A stretch of DNA of 49,283 bases from an uncultured Spiribacter sp. (GTDB taxonomy: Bacteria > Pseudomonadota > Gammaproteobacteria > Nitrococcales > Nitrococcaceae): NCBI GenBank assembly GCA_913056145.1, contig CAJXMI010000006.1:1-49283 (forward strand). The letters are read 5' to 3'. Position 1 is the first letter of the stretch. Every line of letters begins with the position of its first letter. The notes beneath the pieces are model-generated. The model searched no databases and was not told where the DNA came from. It saw only the letters and a program-made list of their open reading frames with translations. Shown here piece by piece: positions 16,412 through 26,385 of this stretch. Both the position numbers and the translations under genes were made by a program.

Positions 16412-17407
16412 ATGACCCGAACCGCCGCCGTCGTTGCCACCGGACGCTATCTGCCCGCACACCAGGTGACCAACGACGCGCTGCGGCGGCAGTTTGCCGG
16501 GCATGAGCAGGCCGATCTGATCGACCGCTTCGAGGCCAGCTCGGGCATACTGCAGCGCTATCGCGCCGAGCCCGACCAGGTCACCTCGGATCTGGCACTC
16601 GAGGCCGCCCGCGCCGCCCTCGCCAACGCCGGGCGCCGCGCCGCTGATCTTGATCTGATCATTCTGGGCACCGATACACCCGATCAGATCACGCCCGCCA
16701 CCAGTGTGGTGCTGCAGGCCAAGCTGGGCGCGCGTCAGGCAGGCACCTTCGACATCGGCTGTGCCTGCGCGTCGTTTCCGACGGCGCTGGCCACCGCGGC
16801 CGGGCTGTTTGCGGTGAACGCGGGCCTGCGCTCGATCCTCGTGGTGGGGGCCTATCTCATGCAGCGCCTGGCCGATCCGGACGACCCCATGGTGTTTTTC
16901 TATGGCGATGGCGCCGGCGCAGCACTCCTGGAGCCGGCCAATGACCGCGGCGTCTGCGCAAGCGCCTTTCGTGCCGACGGCCGCTACGCCGACCACTGGG
17001 GCATCATGGCCGGAGGAACCCGCGAGCCGGCCAGCGTGGACGCGGTCACGGCCGGGCGCACCCGCGTGCAACTTCATGAGCGCTATCCCCCGGAAATCAA
17101 CGAAGCCGGCTGGCCGGCGCTCATGCGTGAGCTGGCACGCAATGGTGGCGTCGAGCCGGCCGCCGTCGATATGGCGATTTTCACCCAGGTGAATGCCGCC
17201 AGCATTCGGGCCACCTGTGCCACGCTGGGACTGGAACCGGCGCGCGCACCCCGGCTGATGGACCGCTACGGTTACACCGGCTCGGCCTGCGTGCCCATTG
17301 CCCTCGACCACGCCCTCGAGCATGGCATGGTCGGGCCAGGCGACCGACTGACACTGGTGGGGTCGGGCGTTGGCTACAACATGGCCGGCGTAGCGCTCAC
17401 ACTGTAG
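16412..17407 (+). CDS. 3-oxoacyl-ACP synthase III (FabH)-like protein with altered active site
   Basis: The 331-residue protein has the thiolase fold pattern of KAS III: a FDIGCACASF nucleophile loop (Cys119 aligns with catalytic Cys112 of E. coli FabH), FFYGDGAGAALL, and a DRYGYTGSACVP motif near the end. The two other catalytic residues are changed by my alignment. The PHQAN histidine is replaced by Thr258 (FTQVN), and the GNTSA asparagine by Tyr288. A normal malonyl-decarboxylating condensation is therefore doubtful; an acyltransferase or thioesterase-like role is possible. It lies 6 bases after lpdA and 30 before gdhB, which suggests a job with acetyl-CoA. The substrate is unknown. Confidence 0.82.
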   Translation: MTRTAAVVATGRYLPAHQVTNDALRRQFAGHEQADLIDRFEASSGILQRYRAEPDQVTSDLALEAARAALANAGRRAADLDLIILGTDTPDQITPATSVVLQAKLGARQAGTFDIGCACASFPTALATAAGLFAVNAGLRSILVVGAYLMQRLADPDDPMVFFYGDGAGAALLEPANDRGVCASAFRADGRYADHWGIMAGGTREPASVDAVTAGRTRVQLHERYPPEINEAGWPALMRELARNGGVEPAAVDMAIFTQVNAASIRATCATLGLEPARAPRLMDRYGYTGSACVPIALDHALEHGMVGPGDRLTLVGSGVGYNMAGVALTL

Positions 17408-17437
17408 CGGCCAGAACGCGCATAGAGAGGAGAGGCG

Positions 17438-20400
17438 ATGAATCAGGCGAGTGCGATACGAGCGCGCCGAATCGAGGCCCTGCTGGAGCGGGCCGATTCC
17501 CGCTGGAGCGCCGAGCGGCAGCCATTGATCCGCGACTACCTCACGCATTACTACGCCGCCGTCGCCACCCCCGATCTCCACGATCGCGACCTCCCCAACC
17601 TCTACGGCGCGGCGCTGTCGCACTGGAGCCTTGGCGAGCAGCGGCGGCGCGGGCAAAACCGCCTCAAGGTCTACAACCCCGACCCCGAGCAGAACGGCTG
17701 GGAGTCCACGCACACGGTCATCCAGCTCGTCGCCGATGACCGGCCGTTTCTGGTCGATTCGCTATCGATGGCGCTGAACGAGCAGGGGCTGATGATCCAC
17801 CTCATCGTCCATCCGGTGCTGGAGGTGGTGCGCAGTGGCGAGGGGGCCGCAACCCACGTCAGCGAAGACCCCAATGGCGACGGGCATGCCGAGGCGTGGA
17901 TCCATATCGAAGTGGACCGCCAGAGCGAAGACGGCCGACTGCGCGACATTGAGTGCGCCATCCGCGCGGCACTGGCCGACGTGGAAGCCGCAACCGACGA
18001 CTGGCAGCCGATGCACCATGAGGCGGAAAAGGCGATCCGCGCCCTGCGCCGCAACGGCCCCGCCATGGCCGACGACTACCTGGATGAGGTAATCGCCTTC
18101 CTGGAGTGGCTGCTGGATGACCATTTCACTTTCCTTGGCTACCGCCGCTACGACCTGCGCCGTCGTGACCAGACGCTGCAGCTGCAGGCGGTGTCGGGAT
18201 CGGGCCTGGGCCTGCTGCGTAGTGCAACCAATGCCAGCCAGCCCTCCGATACCTTTGCGGCCCTGCCCGCCGCATTGCGCGAACAGGCGGCCGAACCCGA
18301 CCCGCTGGTGCTCACCAAATCCAGCCACCGCTCGACCGTGCACCGCCGCGGCTATATGGACAGCATCAGCATCAAGCGCTTCAACAGCCGCGGCGAGGTC
18401 ATTGGCGAACATCGCTTCCTGGGGCTGTACACCTCGGCGGCCTACAGCCGCAGCCCGCGCAATATCCCCTTGCTGCGCCGCCGTGTGCGTGCGGTTCTGG
18501 CGGCGGCCGGACTGCGCCGCAACAGCCATGCAGGCAAGGCGCTGGTGCACATACTCGAGACCTATCCCCGCGACGAGCTTTTTCAAATCGACGCGGCAAC
18601 GCTGCATGACATCGCGCTTGGCATTCTGCAGCTGCAGGAGCGCCAGCGGGTGCGGCTCTTTGTGCGGCATGACCGCTTTGGGCGTTTTGTATCGTGCCTG
18701 GTCTATGCCCCGCGTGACCGCTACGACACGGCCGTGCGCCAGCGCATGCAGGCCATTCTGAACACGGCCTTCGGCGGCGCGCATTCAGAGTTCACGGTGC
18801 AGCTCTCCGAGGCCGTTCTGGCGCGTATTCACTTTGTGATCCATCTGGGTGACGACGCCCGGCTCACCGACATCGACCAGGACGCGATAGAGGCCCGCCT
18901 TGCGGCCACCACCCGGGCCTGGACCGATGACCTGGCGCTGGCTCTGGTGGAGCATTGCGGCGAGGCCCGCGGCACCTATCTGCATCATGCCTATGGCGAG
19001 GCGGTGAGCGCCGCCTACCGCGAAGACACCAGCCCGCGCACAGCCGCCCAGGACATCGAGCGTCTGGAGGGGCTCGAGGACCGTGGCGGGCTGGCCATCA
19101 GCCTCTACCGCCCGCTCGAGGCAAACGCCGGGCAGCTAAGGCTCAAGCTGTACCAGACGGGCGATCCCATCAATCTCTCGGAAGTCCTGCCGGTGCTCGA
19201 GCACATGGGTGTCCAGGTCGTTGACGAGCGCCCCTATGGCATTGACCCGACCGGGCGCGCGCCGCGCTGGATCCACGACTTCGGGCTGCGTCACGACCCG
19301 GCGCTCGAGCTGGATACCGGTGCCCTGCGCGACCGCTTTTCAGAGGCGTTCACGGCCATCTGGCGGGGCGATGCCGAAGACGACGGCTTCAACCGCCTGA
19401 TCCTGGAGGCGGGGCTTGGCTGGCGGGACATCGCCGTGCTGCGGGCCTATGCGCAATACCTGCGCCAGGCCGGCACCGGCTACAGCCAGCCCTACATGGA
19501 AGACACGTTGTCAGCCAATCCCGGCATCACCGCACGGCTGATCGAGTTGTTTGCCGCCCGGCTGGATCCCCAGGCAGCCGACTCCGCCCGTGCCAACGCC
19601 CTGGCCGAGGCCATCGAGGCCGACCTCGATGCGGTCGCAAGCCTGGATGAGGACCGCATCCTCCGCCGCCTGCTGGCCGCCATACAGGCCACGCTTCGCA
19701 CCAACAGCTATCGCCGCAGCGATACTGGACAGGCACGCGAGTACCTCGCGTTCAAGCTGCAGCCCGAGGCCATCCCCGGCGTGCCCAAGCCGGTGCCGGC
19801 GTTCGAGATCTTTGTGAGCTCGCCACGCGTCGAGGGCGTGCATCTGCGGGGCGGCAAGGTGGCCCGCGGGGGGCTGCGCTGGTCGGACCGGCGTGAGGAC
19901 TATCGCACCGAGATCCTTGGCCTGATGAAAGCCCAGATGGTCAAGAACGCCCTGATCGTGCCGGTCGGGGCCAAGGGCGGCTTTGTCTGCAAGCGCCTGC
20001 CGCGGGCACGCGCCGACCAGCCCCAGGAGGTACTGGCCTGCTATCGGCTGTTCATTCGCGCGCTGCTCGATGTCACCGACAACATCGTCGATGGCCGCAT
20101 CTGCCCGCCGGCCGACGTGGTGCGCCACGATGGCGACGACCCCTATCTGGTGGTGGCTGCCGACAAGGGGACCGCCACGTTTTCGGACGAGGCCAATGCG
20201 ATCGCCGAGGCCTACGACTTCTGGCTGCACGATGCGTTTGCCTCGGGCGGCTCCACCGGCTACGACCACAAAAAGATGGGCATCACGGCACGCGGCGCAT
20301 GGGTTGCGGTCCAGCGCCATTTTCGCGAGCTGGGCCACAATATCCAGACCGAGCCGTTTACCGCCGTTGGTGTCGGTGACATGTCGGGCGATGTCTTTGG

Positions 20401-22270
20401 CAACGGCATGCTCTGCTCGGAGCAGACCCGCCTCATCGCCGCCTTCGACCATCGCCATATCTTTATCGACCCCGACCCCGATCCGGCCGCGAGCCATGCC
20501 GAGCGCCAGCGCCTGTTTGGCCTGTCGCGCTCCACCTGGGACGACTACGACCGCGAGTGTCTGTCAGCCGGTGGAGGGGTCTGGCCGCGGACCGCCAAGT
20601 CGATCCCGCTGTCGGCGGCGGCCCGCGAGGCCCTGGGCGTCAGCGCCCAGCGCCTGACACCAAACGAACTGGTCAGCGCCATCCTCTGCGCGCCGGTGGA
20701 TCTGCTGTGGAATGGCGGCATCGGCACCTACATCAAATCCGCCGACGAAAGCCATGCCGACGTGGGCGACAAGAGCAACGACGGCGTTCGGGTGGATGCC
20801 GAAGCGCTGCGCTGCCGCGTCATCGGCGAGGGCGGCAACCTCGGCATCACCTCACTGGGCCGGGTCGCCTTTGCCCTCGCGGGTGGACGGGTCAACAGCG
20901 ACGCCATCGACAACTCCGGCGGCGTCGATTGCTCCGACCACGAGGTCAATATCAAGGTCCTGATGAACGGCGTGGTCGATGACGGCGATCTCACGGTCAA
21001 GCAGCGCAACCGGATACTGGCCGATATGACCGACGCCGTCGCACAGCATGTGCTCGCCAACAACTACCGCCAGACCCAGGGTCTGAGCCTGATGGTGGAC
21101 CGCGCACCGCGGCGGCTCGAGGAACAGGCTCGCTGCATGCGGACGCTCGAGCGCGATGGGCGCCTCGACCGCGTGGTCGAGCAGCTGCCCGACGACGAAA
21201 CCCTTGGCGAGCGCCGCCAGCAGGGTCTCGGGCTCACCCGCCCGGAGCTCTCGATCCTGCTGGCCTACACCAAGATCCTGGCCTTTGAGCAGCTGCTTGA
21301 ATCCGAGCTGGTTACCGGCGGGGAGTTCCTCGCCGATCTGCTCGCCTACTTTCCCGAGCCACTGCGCCAGCGCTTTGAGCGCCGCATCGACCAGCATCCC
21401 CTGCGCCGCGAGATCATTGCCACCAATCTGGCCAATCACATCCTCAACCGCATGGGCGCCACGTTCCTGATGCGCGTCACCGCCAACACGGGAACCGATG
21501 TGCCGGCGGCAGCGCGCGCGTTTATCGCCGCCCGCGACATGTACGACCTGCGCGAGCTCTGGCACGAGATCGACGCCCTCGACAACCAGGTCCCCGCCCG
21601 GCATCAGCAGGCCATGCTGCACCAGCTCTGCAGCCTGCAGGAGCGCGCAACGGTCTGGCTGCTGCGGCGGGGGCTGCCAGAAGAGGGGCTTGCCGAGCGG
21701 ATCGCGACCACCCGTCAGGCCATTATCCGACTGGATGAGGCGCTGCCCACGCTGCTGGGCGACAGCGAGCGCGAACGCCTTGAGGCACAGCGTGCCCGGC
21801 AGCGGGACGCCGGCGTGCCCGAGGCACTGGCCGGGCGCGTGAGCCGGCTGTCCACACTGTACGCGGCGCTTGATATCGGCGCCGCTGCCGAGGCCCGCGG
21901 CACAACGCTTGAAGAAACGGCCCGCATTCACTTTGCGGCCGCGCATGCCCTGGGCCTGGAGGGCCTGCGCGAGGCGCTGGAGGGCTTTACTCCGGCCGAT
22001 GATTGGCAGACGCGTTTTCATGGCGGGTTGCTCGAGAGCCTGTTCGACGAGCAGCGCCGCCTCACCGAAACCGTGCTGGCCGAGACCGCGGAGGGCGAGG
22101 CCGGGCAACGCATCGCCGAGTGGGCCGAGGCCAATGCCGAGCGCATCGGCTACTTTCGCCAGACCGTCGAGCAGATTGCCGCCGCCGCCCAGCCCGACGC
22201 GGCCATGCTGGGCGTGGCCATGCAGGAGCTCAGGCTGTTGAGCGGCAATCACGAGGAGGCACGGCAGTGA
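17438..22270 (+). CDS. gdhB: NAD-specific glutamate dehydrogenase, large (~180 kDa) type
   Basis: The 1610-residue protein matches the large NAD-GDH family in length and sequence. The N-terminal half (about 1-700) holds ACT-like regulatory regions, including DDRPFLVDSLSMALNEQGL. The dehydrogenase core begins near residue 800 with RGGLRWSDRREDYRTEILG, QMVKNALIVPVGAKGGF and later GVGDMSGDVFGNGML and NGGIGTYIK. It oxidatively deaminates glutamate to 2-oxoglutarate and is a catabolic enzyme. GAGAGGAGAGG precedes the ATG. The stop overlaps the following GTG start by 4 bases. Confidence 0.97.
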   Translation: MNQASAIRARRIEALLERADSRWSAERQPLIRDYLTHYYAAVATPDLHDRDLPNLYGAALSHWSLGEQRRRGQNRLKVYNPDPEQNGWESTHTVIQLVADDRPFLVDSLSMALNEQGLMIHLIVHPVLEVVRSGEGAATHVSEDPNGDGHAEAWIHIEVDRQSEDGRLRDIECAIRAALADVEAATDDWQPMHHEAEKAIRALRRNGPAMADDYLDEVIAFLEWLLDDHFTFLGYRRYDLRRRDQTLQLQAVSGSGLGLLRSATNASQPSDTFAALPAALREQAAEPDPLVLTKSSHRSTVHRRGYMDSISIKRFNSRGEVIGEHRFLGLYTSAAYSRSPRNIPLLRRRVRAVLAAAGLRRNSHAGKALVHILETYPRDELFQIDAATLHDIALGILQLQERQRVRLFVRHDRFGRFVSCLVYAPRDRYDTAVRQRMQAILNTAFGGAHSEFTVQLSEAVLARIHFVIHLGDDARLTDIDQDAIEARLAATTRAWTDDLALALVEHCGEARGTYLHHAYGEAVSAAYREDTSPRTAAQDIERLEGLEDRGGLAISLYRPLEANAGQLRLKLYQTGDPINLSEVLPVLEHMGVQVVDERPYGIDPTGRAPRWIHDFGLRHDPALELDTGALRDRFSEAFTAIWRGDAEDDGFNRLILEAGLGWRDIAVLRAYAQYLRQAGTGYSQPYMEDTLSANPGITARLIELFAARLDPQAADSARANALAEAIEADLDAVASLDEDRILRRLLAAIQATLRTNSYRRSDTGQAREYLAFKLQPEAIPGVPKPVPAFEIFVSSPRVEGVHLRGGKVARGGLRWSDRREDYRTEILGLMKAQMVKNALIVPVGAKGGFVCKRLPRARADQPQEVLACYRLFIRALLDVTDNIVDGRICPPADVVRHDGDDPYLVVAADKGTATFSDEANAIAEAYDFWLHDAFASGGSTGYDHKKMGITARGAWVAVQRHFRELGHNIQTEPFTAVGVGDMSGDVFGNGMLCSEQTRLIAAFDHRHIFIDPDPDPAASHAERQRLFGLSRSTWDDYDRECLSAGGGVWPRTAKSIPLSAAAREALGVSAQRLTPNELVSAILCAPVDLLWNGGIGTYIKSADESHADVGDKSNDGVRVDAEALRCRVIGEGGNLGITSLGRVAFALAGGRVNSDAIDNSGGVDCSDHEVNIKVLMNGVVDDGDLTVKQRNRILADMTDAVAQHVLANNYRQTQGLSLMVDRAPRRLEEQARCMRTLERDGRLDRVVEQLPDDETLGERRQQGLGLTRPELSILLAYTKILAFEQLLESELVTGGEFLADLLAYFPEPLRQRFERRIDQHPLRREIIATNLANHILNRMGATFLMRVTANTGTDVPAAARAFIAARDMYDLRELWHEIDALDNQVPARHQQAMLHQLCSLQERATVWLLRRGLPEEGLAERIATTRQAIIRLDEALPTLLGDSERERLEAQRARQRDAGVPEALAGRVSRLSTLYAALDIGAAAEARGTTLEETARIHFAAAHALGLEGLREALEGFTPADDWQTRFHGGLLESLFDEQRRLTETVLAETAEGEAGQRIAEWAEANAERIGYFRQTVEQIAAAAQPDAAMLGVAMQELRLLSGNHEEARQ

Positions 22271-23118
22271 GCGACACCGTTGCGCTGGCATGCAGCACCG
22301 CGGGCACTGGCCCCGCGCTGATTTTTTTGCATGGCCTGTATGGCTCGGGCAACAACTGGCGGGGGATCGCCCGCCCGCTCGAGGCAAGCCATCATGTACT
22401 GCTGCCCGATCTGCGCAGTCACGGCGGGTCACCGCAGCATCCCGACATGGACTACCGGCGCATGGCGGCCGACGTGATTGCGCTAATGGACAGGCACGAC
22501 TGCGCGACGGCCCGCATCGTGGGCCATAGCATGGGCGGCAAGGTCGCCATGGCGATGGCCCTGTGCTCTCCGGAGCGCGTGGACCGTGCGCTGGTGGTTG
22601 ATATCGCGCCCGTCGCCTACGACCACAGCGCCGAGCATGGCGGTATCATCGCCGCCCTGCAGCAGCTCGATACCCGCGCCATCCGCAACCGCGACGAGGC
22701 CGATGCAGCCCTGGCGGCGGCAATCCCGCACCCGCAGGTGCGCCAGTTTTTGCTGACCAATCTGCAGCGCAGCGATGCCGGCTGGGATTGGCGCATCCCG
22801 CTCGCCATCCTGGCCGACCAGCTGCCGGTCATTCAGGGCTGGCCCCTTGCCGACCGCCCGGCCAGCACGGTGCCCGCGCTGTTCCTGCATGGCGGCGCGT
22901 CCGACTACGTGGATGCCGAGGGCCGCCGCGCCATTGCCCGGCAGTTCCCGCAAGCCGCCATCGAGGCCATCGCCGGCGTCGGCCACTGGGTGCATGCCGA
23001 GGCGCCCAAGCCGTTTGCCGCACGGCTGCAGCAGTTTCTGGACCCGAATCACCCCAATCCCCCGAACCAGGACCAAGGACAACACCATGGCAGAGGATTT
23101 CCGACAGAGCGCGCTTGA
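22267..23118 (+). CDS. Alpha/beta-fold hydrolase (YbfF-like esterase)
   Basis: The 283-residue protein begins at GTG inside the gdhB stop (GTGA) behind GAGGAGG. It has FLHGLYGSGNNW (oxyanion region), LPDLRSHGGS, the nucleophile elbow GHSMGGKVAM, an acid in GGASDYV and the base in GVGHWVHAE. It resembles E. coli YbfF, an acyl-CoA/ester hydrolase. The last about 27 residues (rich in Asn, Pro, Gln, His) extend past the fold and overlap the start of the malic enzyme gene by 32 bases, which is unusual for this window. Substrate unknown. Confidence 0.85.
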   Translation: MSDTVALACSTAGTGPALIFLHGLYGSGNNWRGIARPLEASHHVLLPDLRSHGGSPQHPDMDYRRMAADVIALMDRHDCATARIVGHSMGGKVAMAMALCSPERVDRALVVDIAPVAYDHSAEHGGIIAALQQLDTRAIRNRDEADAALAAAIPHPQVRQFLLTNLQRSDAGWDWRIPLAILADQLPVIQGWPLADRPASTVPALFLHGGASDYVDAEGRRAIARQFPQAAIEAIAGVGHWVHAEAPKPFAARLQQFLDPNHPNPPNQDQGQHHGRGFPTERA

Positions 23119-25399
23119 GTACCACCGCTACCCCACTCCCGGCAAAATCGAGGTCGCGCCCACCAAACCGCTGGCCAACCAGCGCGACCTGGCGCTTGCC
23201 TACAGCCCTGGCGTGGCGGCGGCCTGCGAGGCCATTGTTGACGATGAACGCGCCGCCGCCGACGTCACGGCCCGCGGCAATCTGGTGGGGGTGATCAGCA
23301 ACGGCACCGCGGTGCTGGGGCTCGGCAGCATCGGGCCTCTCGCCTCCAAGCCGGTCATGGAAGGCAAGGGCGTTTTGTTCAAGAAGTTTGCCGGCATCGA
23401 TGTCTTTGACATCGAGATCGACGAAACCAACGCCGATCAGCTGGTGGAGACCATCGCCCGGCTCGAGCCCACGTTCGGGGGCATCAACCTGGAGGACATC
23501 AAGGCGCCGGAGTGCTTTGAAGTCGAGGCGCGGCTGCGCGAGCGCATGAACATCCCCGTGTTCCACGATGACCAGCATGGCACGGCCATTACCGCGGCGG
23601 CCTCGCTCTACAACGGCCTGCGCCTGGTCGGCAAGCGCTTTGAAGACGTCAAACTGGTGACCTCGGGCGCCGGCGCCTCGGCCATTGCCTGTCTCGATCT
23701 GCTGGTGTCGATGGGACTGCGCCCCGAGAACGTCATTGCAACCGACCGCCAGGGCGTGATCTACAAGGGCCGGGTCGAGTACATGGACGAGCGCAAGGCC
23801 GTGTACGCGGCCGACACCGAGGCGCGGACGCTCGCCGAGGCCATCGAGGGCGCGGATATCTTCCTGGGGCTCTCGGCGCCGGGGGTGCTGACCCAGGACA
23901 TGGTGCGGCGGATGGCCGAGCAGCCGCTGATCATGGCCCTCGCCAATCCCACGCCGGAGATCTGGCCCGAAGAGGCCCTGGAGGCCCGACCGGATGCCAT
24001 CATCTCGACGGGCCGCTCCGACTATCCCAATCAGGTCAACAACGTCCTGTGCTTTCCGTTTATCTTCCGGGGCGCGCTCGACGTGGGCGCCACCACCATC
24101 AACGACGAAATGAAAAAGGCCTGCGTGCGCGCCATTGCGGATCTGGCCACGATGGAGTCATCCGACGTGGTAGTGGCGGCCTATGGCGGCTCGCCGCTGT
24201 CGTTCGGGCGCGACTACCTGATCCCGAAACCGTTCGACCCCCGGCTGATTACCCGCATCGCGCCCGAAGTGGCCCGCGCGGCCATGGAAAGCGGCGTCGC
24301 CACGCGGCCTATCGAGGACTTCACGGCCTACCGCCGGCGCCTGTCGGAGTATGTCTTCCAGTCGGGACTGCTCATGAAGCCGATCTTCGAGCGGGCCAGC
24401 CAGAACCCCCAGCGGGTGGTCTATGGCGACGGCGAGGACGAGCGCATCCTCCAGGGTGTCCAGCAGGTGGTCGACGACGGCCTGGCCCGGCCGATCATCA
24501 TCGGCCGCCGGCGGGTGGTGGCCATGCGGCTGGAGCGGCTGGGCCTGCGGCTGCGCGTTGACAAGGACTTCGAGCTGGTCGACCCCGAGGACGACCCGCG
24601 CTACCGCGAGTACTGGCAGCTATATCACTCCATCATGGAGCGCCGCGGCATCACCCCCGACCGCGCCCGGCAGATCGTCCGCACCCGCAACACGGTGATC
24701 GCGGCGCTCATGGTCCGGCGGGGCGAGGCCGACGCCATGCTCTCGGGAGCTGTCGGCAAGTATCACCGCCAGCTCGACTACGTGAATGAGGTGCTGGGCC
24801 GGCGCGTGGGCGTGCGCAACCTGGCCGCCATGAACGCCATCATCACCCCCAAGGGCACGCTCTTTTTGTGCGACACCTACGTCAACCAGAACCCGACAGC
24901 GCACCAGCTTGCGGAGATGACGGTGCTGGCGGCCGACGAAATCCGCCGCTTTGGCATGACGCCCAAGGTGGCCCTGCTCTCGCACAGCAACTTCGGCACC
25001 TCGGATGCGCCCGATGCCATCAAGATGCGCGAGGCCATGCAGCTGATCGAGGATCGCGACCCGGGCCTCGAGGTCGAGGGCGAGATGCACGGCGATGCCG
25101 CCATCAACGAGTCCATCCGCCGGCGGATTTTTCCCAACTCGCGGCTCGACGGGCAGGCCAATCTGCTCATCATGCCCACCCTGGACGCGGCCAATATCGC
25201 CTTTAATCTACTCAAGACCGTCACCGACGCCGTGTCGATCGGGCCCATCATCCTCGGCATGTCGAAACCGGCGCACATCCTCACGCCATCGGTCACGGTG
25301 CGCAGCATCGTCAACCTCACCGCACTGGCCGGCGTGGAGGCCGCGATGGCGGCGGCGGAAAACGCCAGCCACGACGCGAAAGGAGGCACCCCGGAATGA
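23087..25399 (+). CDS. maeB: NADP-dependent malic enzyme with phosphotransacetylase-like domain
   Basis: The 770-residue protein has a malic-enzyme half (about 1-430), with [20 protein letters not shown]-like [29 protein letters not shown] and [14 protein letters not shown]. Its C-terminal half (about 440-770) resembles phosphate acetyltransferase, with AASLYN earlier and late [12 protein letters not shown]. It converts malate to pyruvate and CO2. The C-terminal domain in MaeB homologues is regulatory, responding to acetyl-CoA. The start is internal to the hydrolase gene end. AGGAGG at its own end serves the next gene, which overlaps by 4 bases. Confidence 0.95.
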   Translation: MAEDFRQSALEYHRYPTPGKIEVAPTKPLANQRDLALAYSPGVAAACEAIVDDERAAADVTARGNLVGVISNGTAVLGLGSIGPLASKPVMEGKGVLFKKFAGIDVFDIEIDETNADQLVETIARLEPTFGGINLEDIKAPECFEVEARLRERMNIPVFHDDQHGTAITAAASLYNGLRLVGKRFEDVKLVTSGAGASAIACLDLLVSMGLRPENVIATDRQGVIYKGRVEYMDERKAVYAADTEARTLAEAIEGADIFLGLSAPGVLTQDMVRRMAEQPLIMALANPTPEIWPEEALEARPDAIISTGRSDYPNQVNNVLCFPFIFRGALDVGATTINDEMKKACVRAIADLATMESSDVVVAAYGGSPLSFGRDYLIPKPFDPRLITRIAPEVARAAMESGVATRPIEDFTAYRRRLSEYVFQSGLLMKPIFERASQNPQRVVYGDGEDERILQGVQQVVDDGLARPIIIGRRRVVAMRLERLGLRLRVDKDFELVDPEDDPRYREYWQLYHSIMERRGITPDRARQIVRTRNTVIAALMVRRGEADAMLSGAVGKYHRQLDYVNEVLGRRVGVRNLAAMNAIITPKGTLFLCDTYVNQNPTAHQLAEMTVLAADEIRRFGMTPKVALLSHSNFGTSDAPDAIKMREAMQLIEDRDPGLEVEGEMHGDAAINESIRRRIFPNSRLDGQANLLIMPTLDAANIAFNLLKTVTDAVSIGPIILGMSKPAHILTPSVTVRSIVNLTALAGVEAAMAAAENASHDAKGGTPE

Positions 25400-26379
25400 C
25401 AACCCAGGCAATTCGCATCAGGGAGTATGGTGGCCCCGAGGTCATGGAACTGACCGCCTTTGATCCGGGCCAGCCCGGGCCGGGCGAGGTCCGGCTGCGG
25501 CAGACCCATATCGGCGTCAACTACATTGACGTGTACTTTCGCACCGGGCTCTATCCGGCTGCCGGCCTGCCCTTTACCCCCGGCGTCGAGGGCGCCGGCG
25601 AGGTTGTGGCCGTGGGCGAAGGCGTCACCGGCCTCGCCCCGGGACAACGTGTAGCCTATGCCGCCCGGCCGCCGGGCGCCTATGCCGAGGAGCGCCTGAT
25701 TGCCGCCAATCGCCTGGTGCCCCTGCCTGAGGGCATCGACAACGGCGCCGCGGCCGCCATGATGCTGAAGGGCATGACGGCGCACATGCTGCTCGAGTGC
25801 GTACACGCCGTGCAGCCGGGCGAGACCGTACTGATCCATGCAGCCGCCGGCGGCGTCGGGCTCATTGCCTGTCAATGGGCAAAAGCGCTTGGCGCCACGG
25901 TCATCGGCACGGTAGGCAGCCCGGAGAAGGCCGAACTTGCGGCGGCCCATGGCTGCCACCACCCGCTCCTCTACCGCGAGGTGGACATTGTGGAGGCGGT
26001 GCGCGAGATCACCGGGGGCGAGGGCGTGGCCGCCGCTTACGACTCGGTAGGCGCGGATACGCTAGAGGCCTCGCTGGCCGCACTCAAAAAACGCGGGATC
26101 CTGATCAGCTTTGGCCAGTCGTCGGGCAAGCCGCCGGCGGTCGACCCGGGCCAGCTCGCCGCCAACGGCTCGCTGTACTTGACCCGCCCCACGCTCTTTG
26201 ACTACATCGACACCCCGGATGAGTTGCAGATCGCGGCCAAGGCGCTGTTTGACCGGGTGCTGCGGGGTGAGGTGGCGGTGCGCACGGACCAGACCCTGCC
26301 GCTTGCCGAGGCCGCCGCGGCGCATCGCGCACTCGAGGCACGGGCCACCACGGGCTCAACGGTGCTCACAACCGGCTGA
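25396..26379 (+). CDS. NADPH:quinone oxidoreductase, zinc-free MDR family
   Basis: The 327-residue protein begins with IRIREYGGPEVMEL and has GVNYIDVYFRTGLYP, GVEGAGEVVAVGEGV, the nucleotide-binding HAAAGGVGLIACQWAKALGA and ISFGQSSGKPP. This is the Qor/zeta-crystallin type of the medium-chain reductases, reducing quinones or enals with NADPH. It lacks zinc ligands, as expected. The ATG overlaps the malic enzyme stop, with AGGAGG 9 bases upstream. It is the last gene of the long run, and its stop nearly touches the convergent hemY stop. Confidence 0.93.
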   Translation: MTTQAIRIREYGGPEVMELTAFDPGQPGPGEVRLRQTHIGVNYIDVYFRTGLYPAAGLPFTPGVEGAGEVVAVGEGVTGLAPGQRVAYAARPPGAYAEERLIAANRLVPLPEGIDNGAAAAMMLKGMTAHMLLECVHAVQPGETVLIHAAAGGVGLIACQWAKALGATVIGTVGSPEKAELAAAHGCHHPLLYREVDIVEAVREITGGEGVAAAYDSVGADTLEASLAALKKRGILISFGQSSGKPPAVDPGQLAANGSLYLTRPTLFDYIDTPDELQIAAKALFDRVLRGEVAVRTDQTLPLAEAAAAHRALEARATTGSTVLTTG

Positions 26380-26385
26380 GCTCAG
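26376..26385. other. 10-bp palindrome holding both convergent stop codons
   Basis: CTGAGCTCAG is a perfect palindrome in which the qor TGA (26377-26379) and the hemY TGA (26384-26382, minus) lie two bases apart. No T run follows on either side, so it is unlikely to be a strong intrinsic terminator by itself. Confidence 0.4.

Noticed and set aside
15686-17713. Long antisense open frame across lpdA, the FabH-like gene and gdhB
   Set aside because: It spans three well-supported genes and shows low-complexity Gly/His/Arg-rich translation typical of antisense reading.
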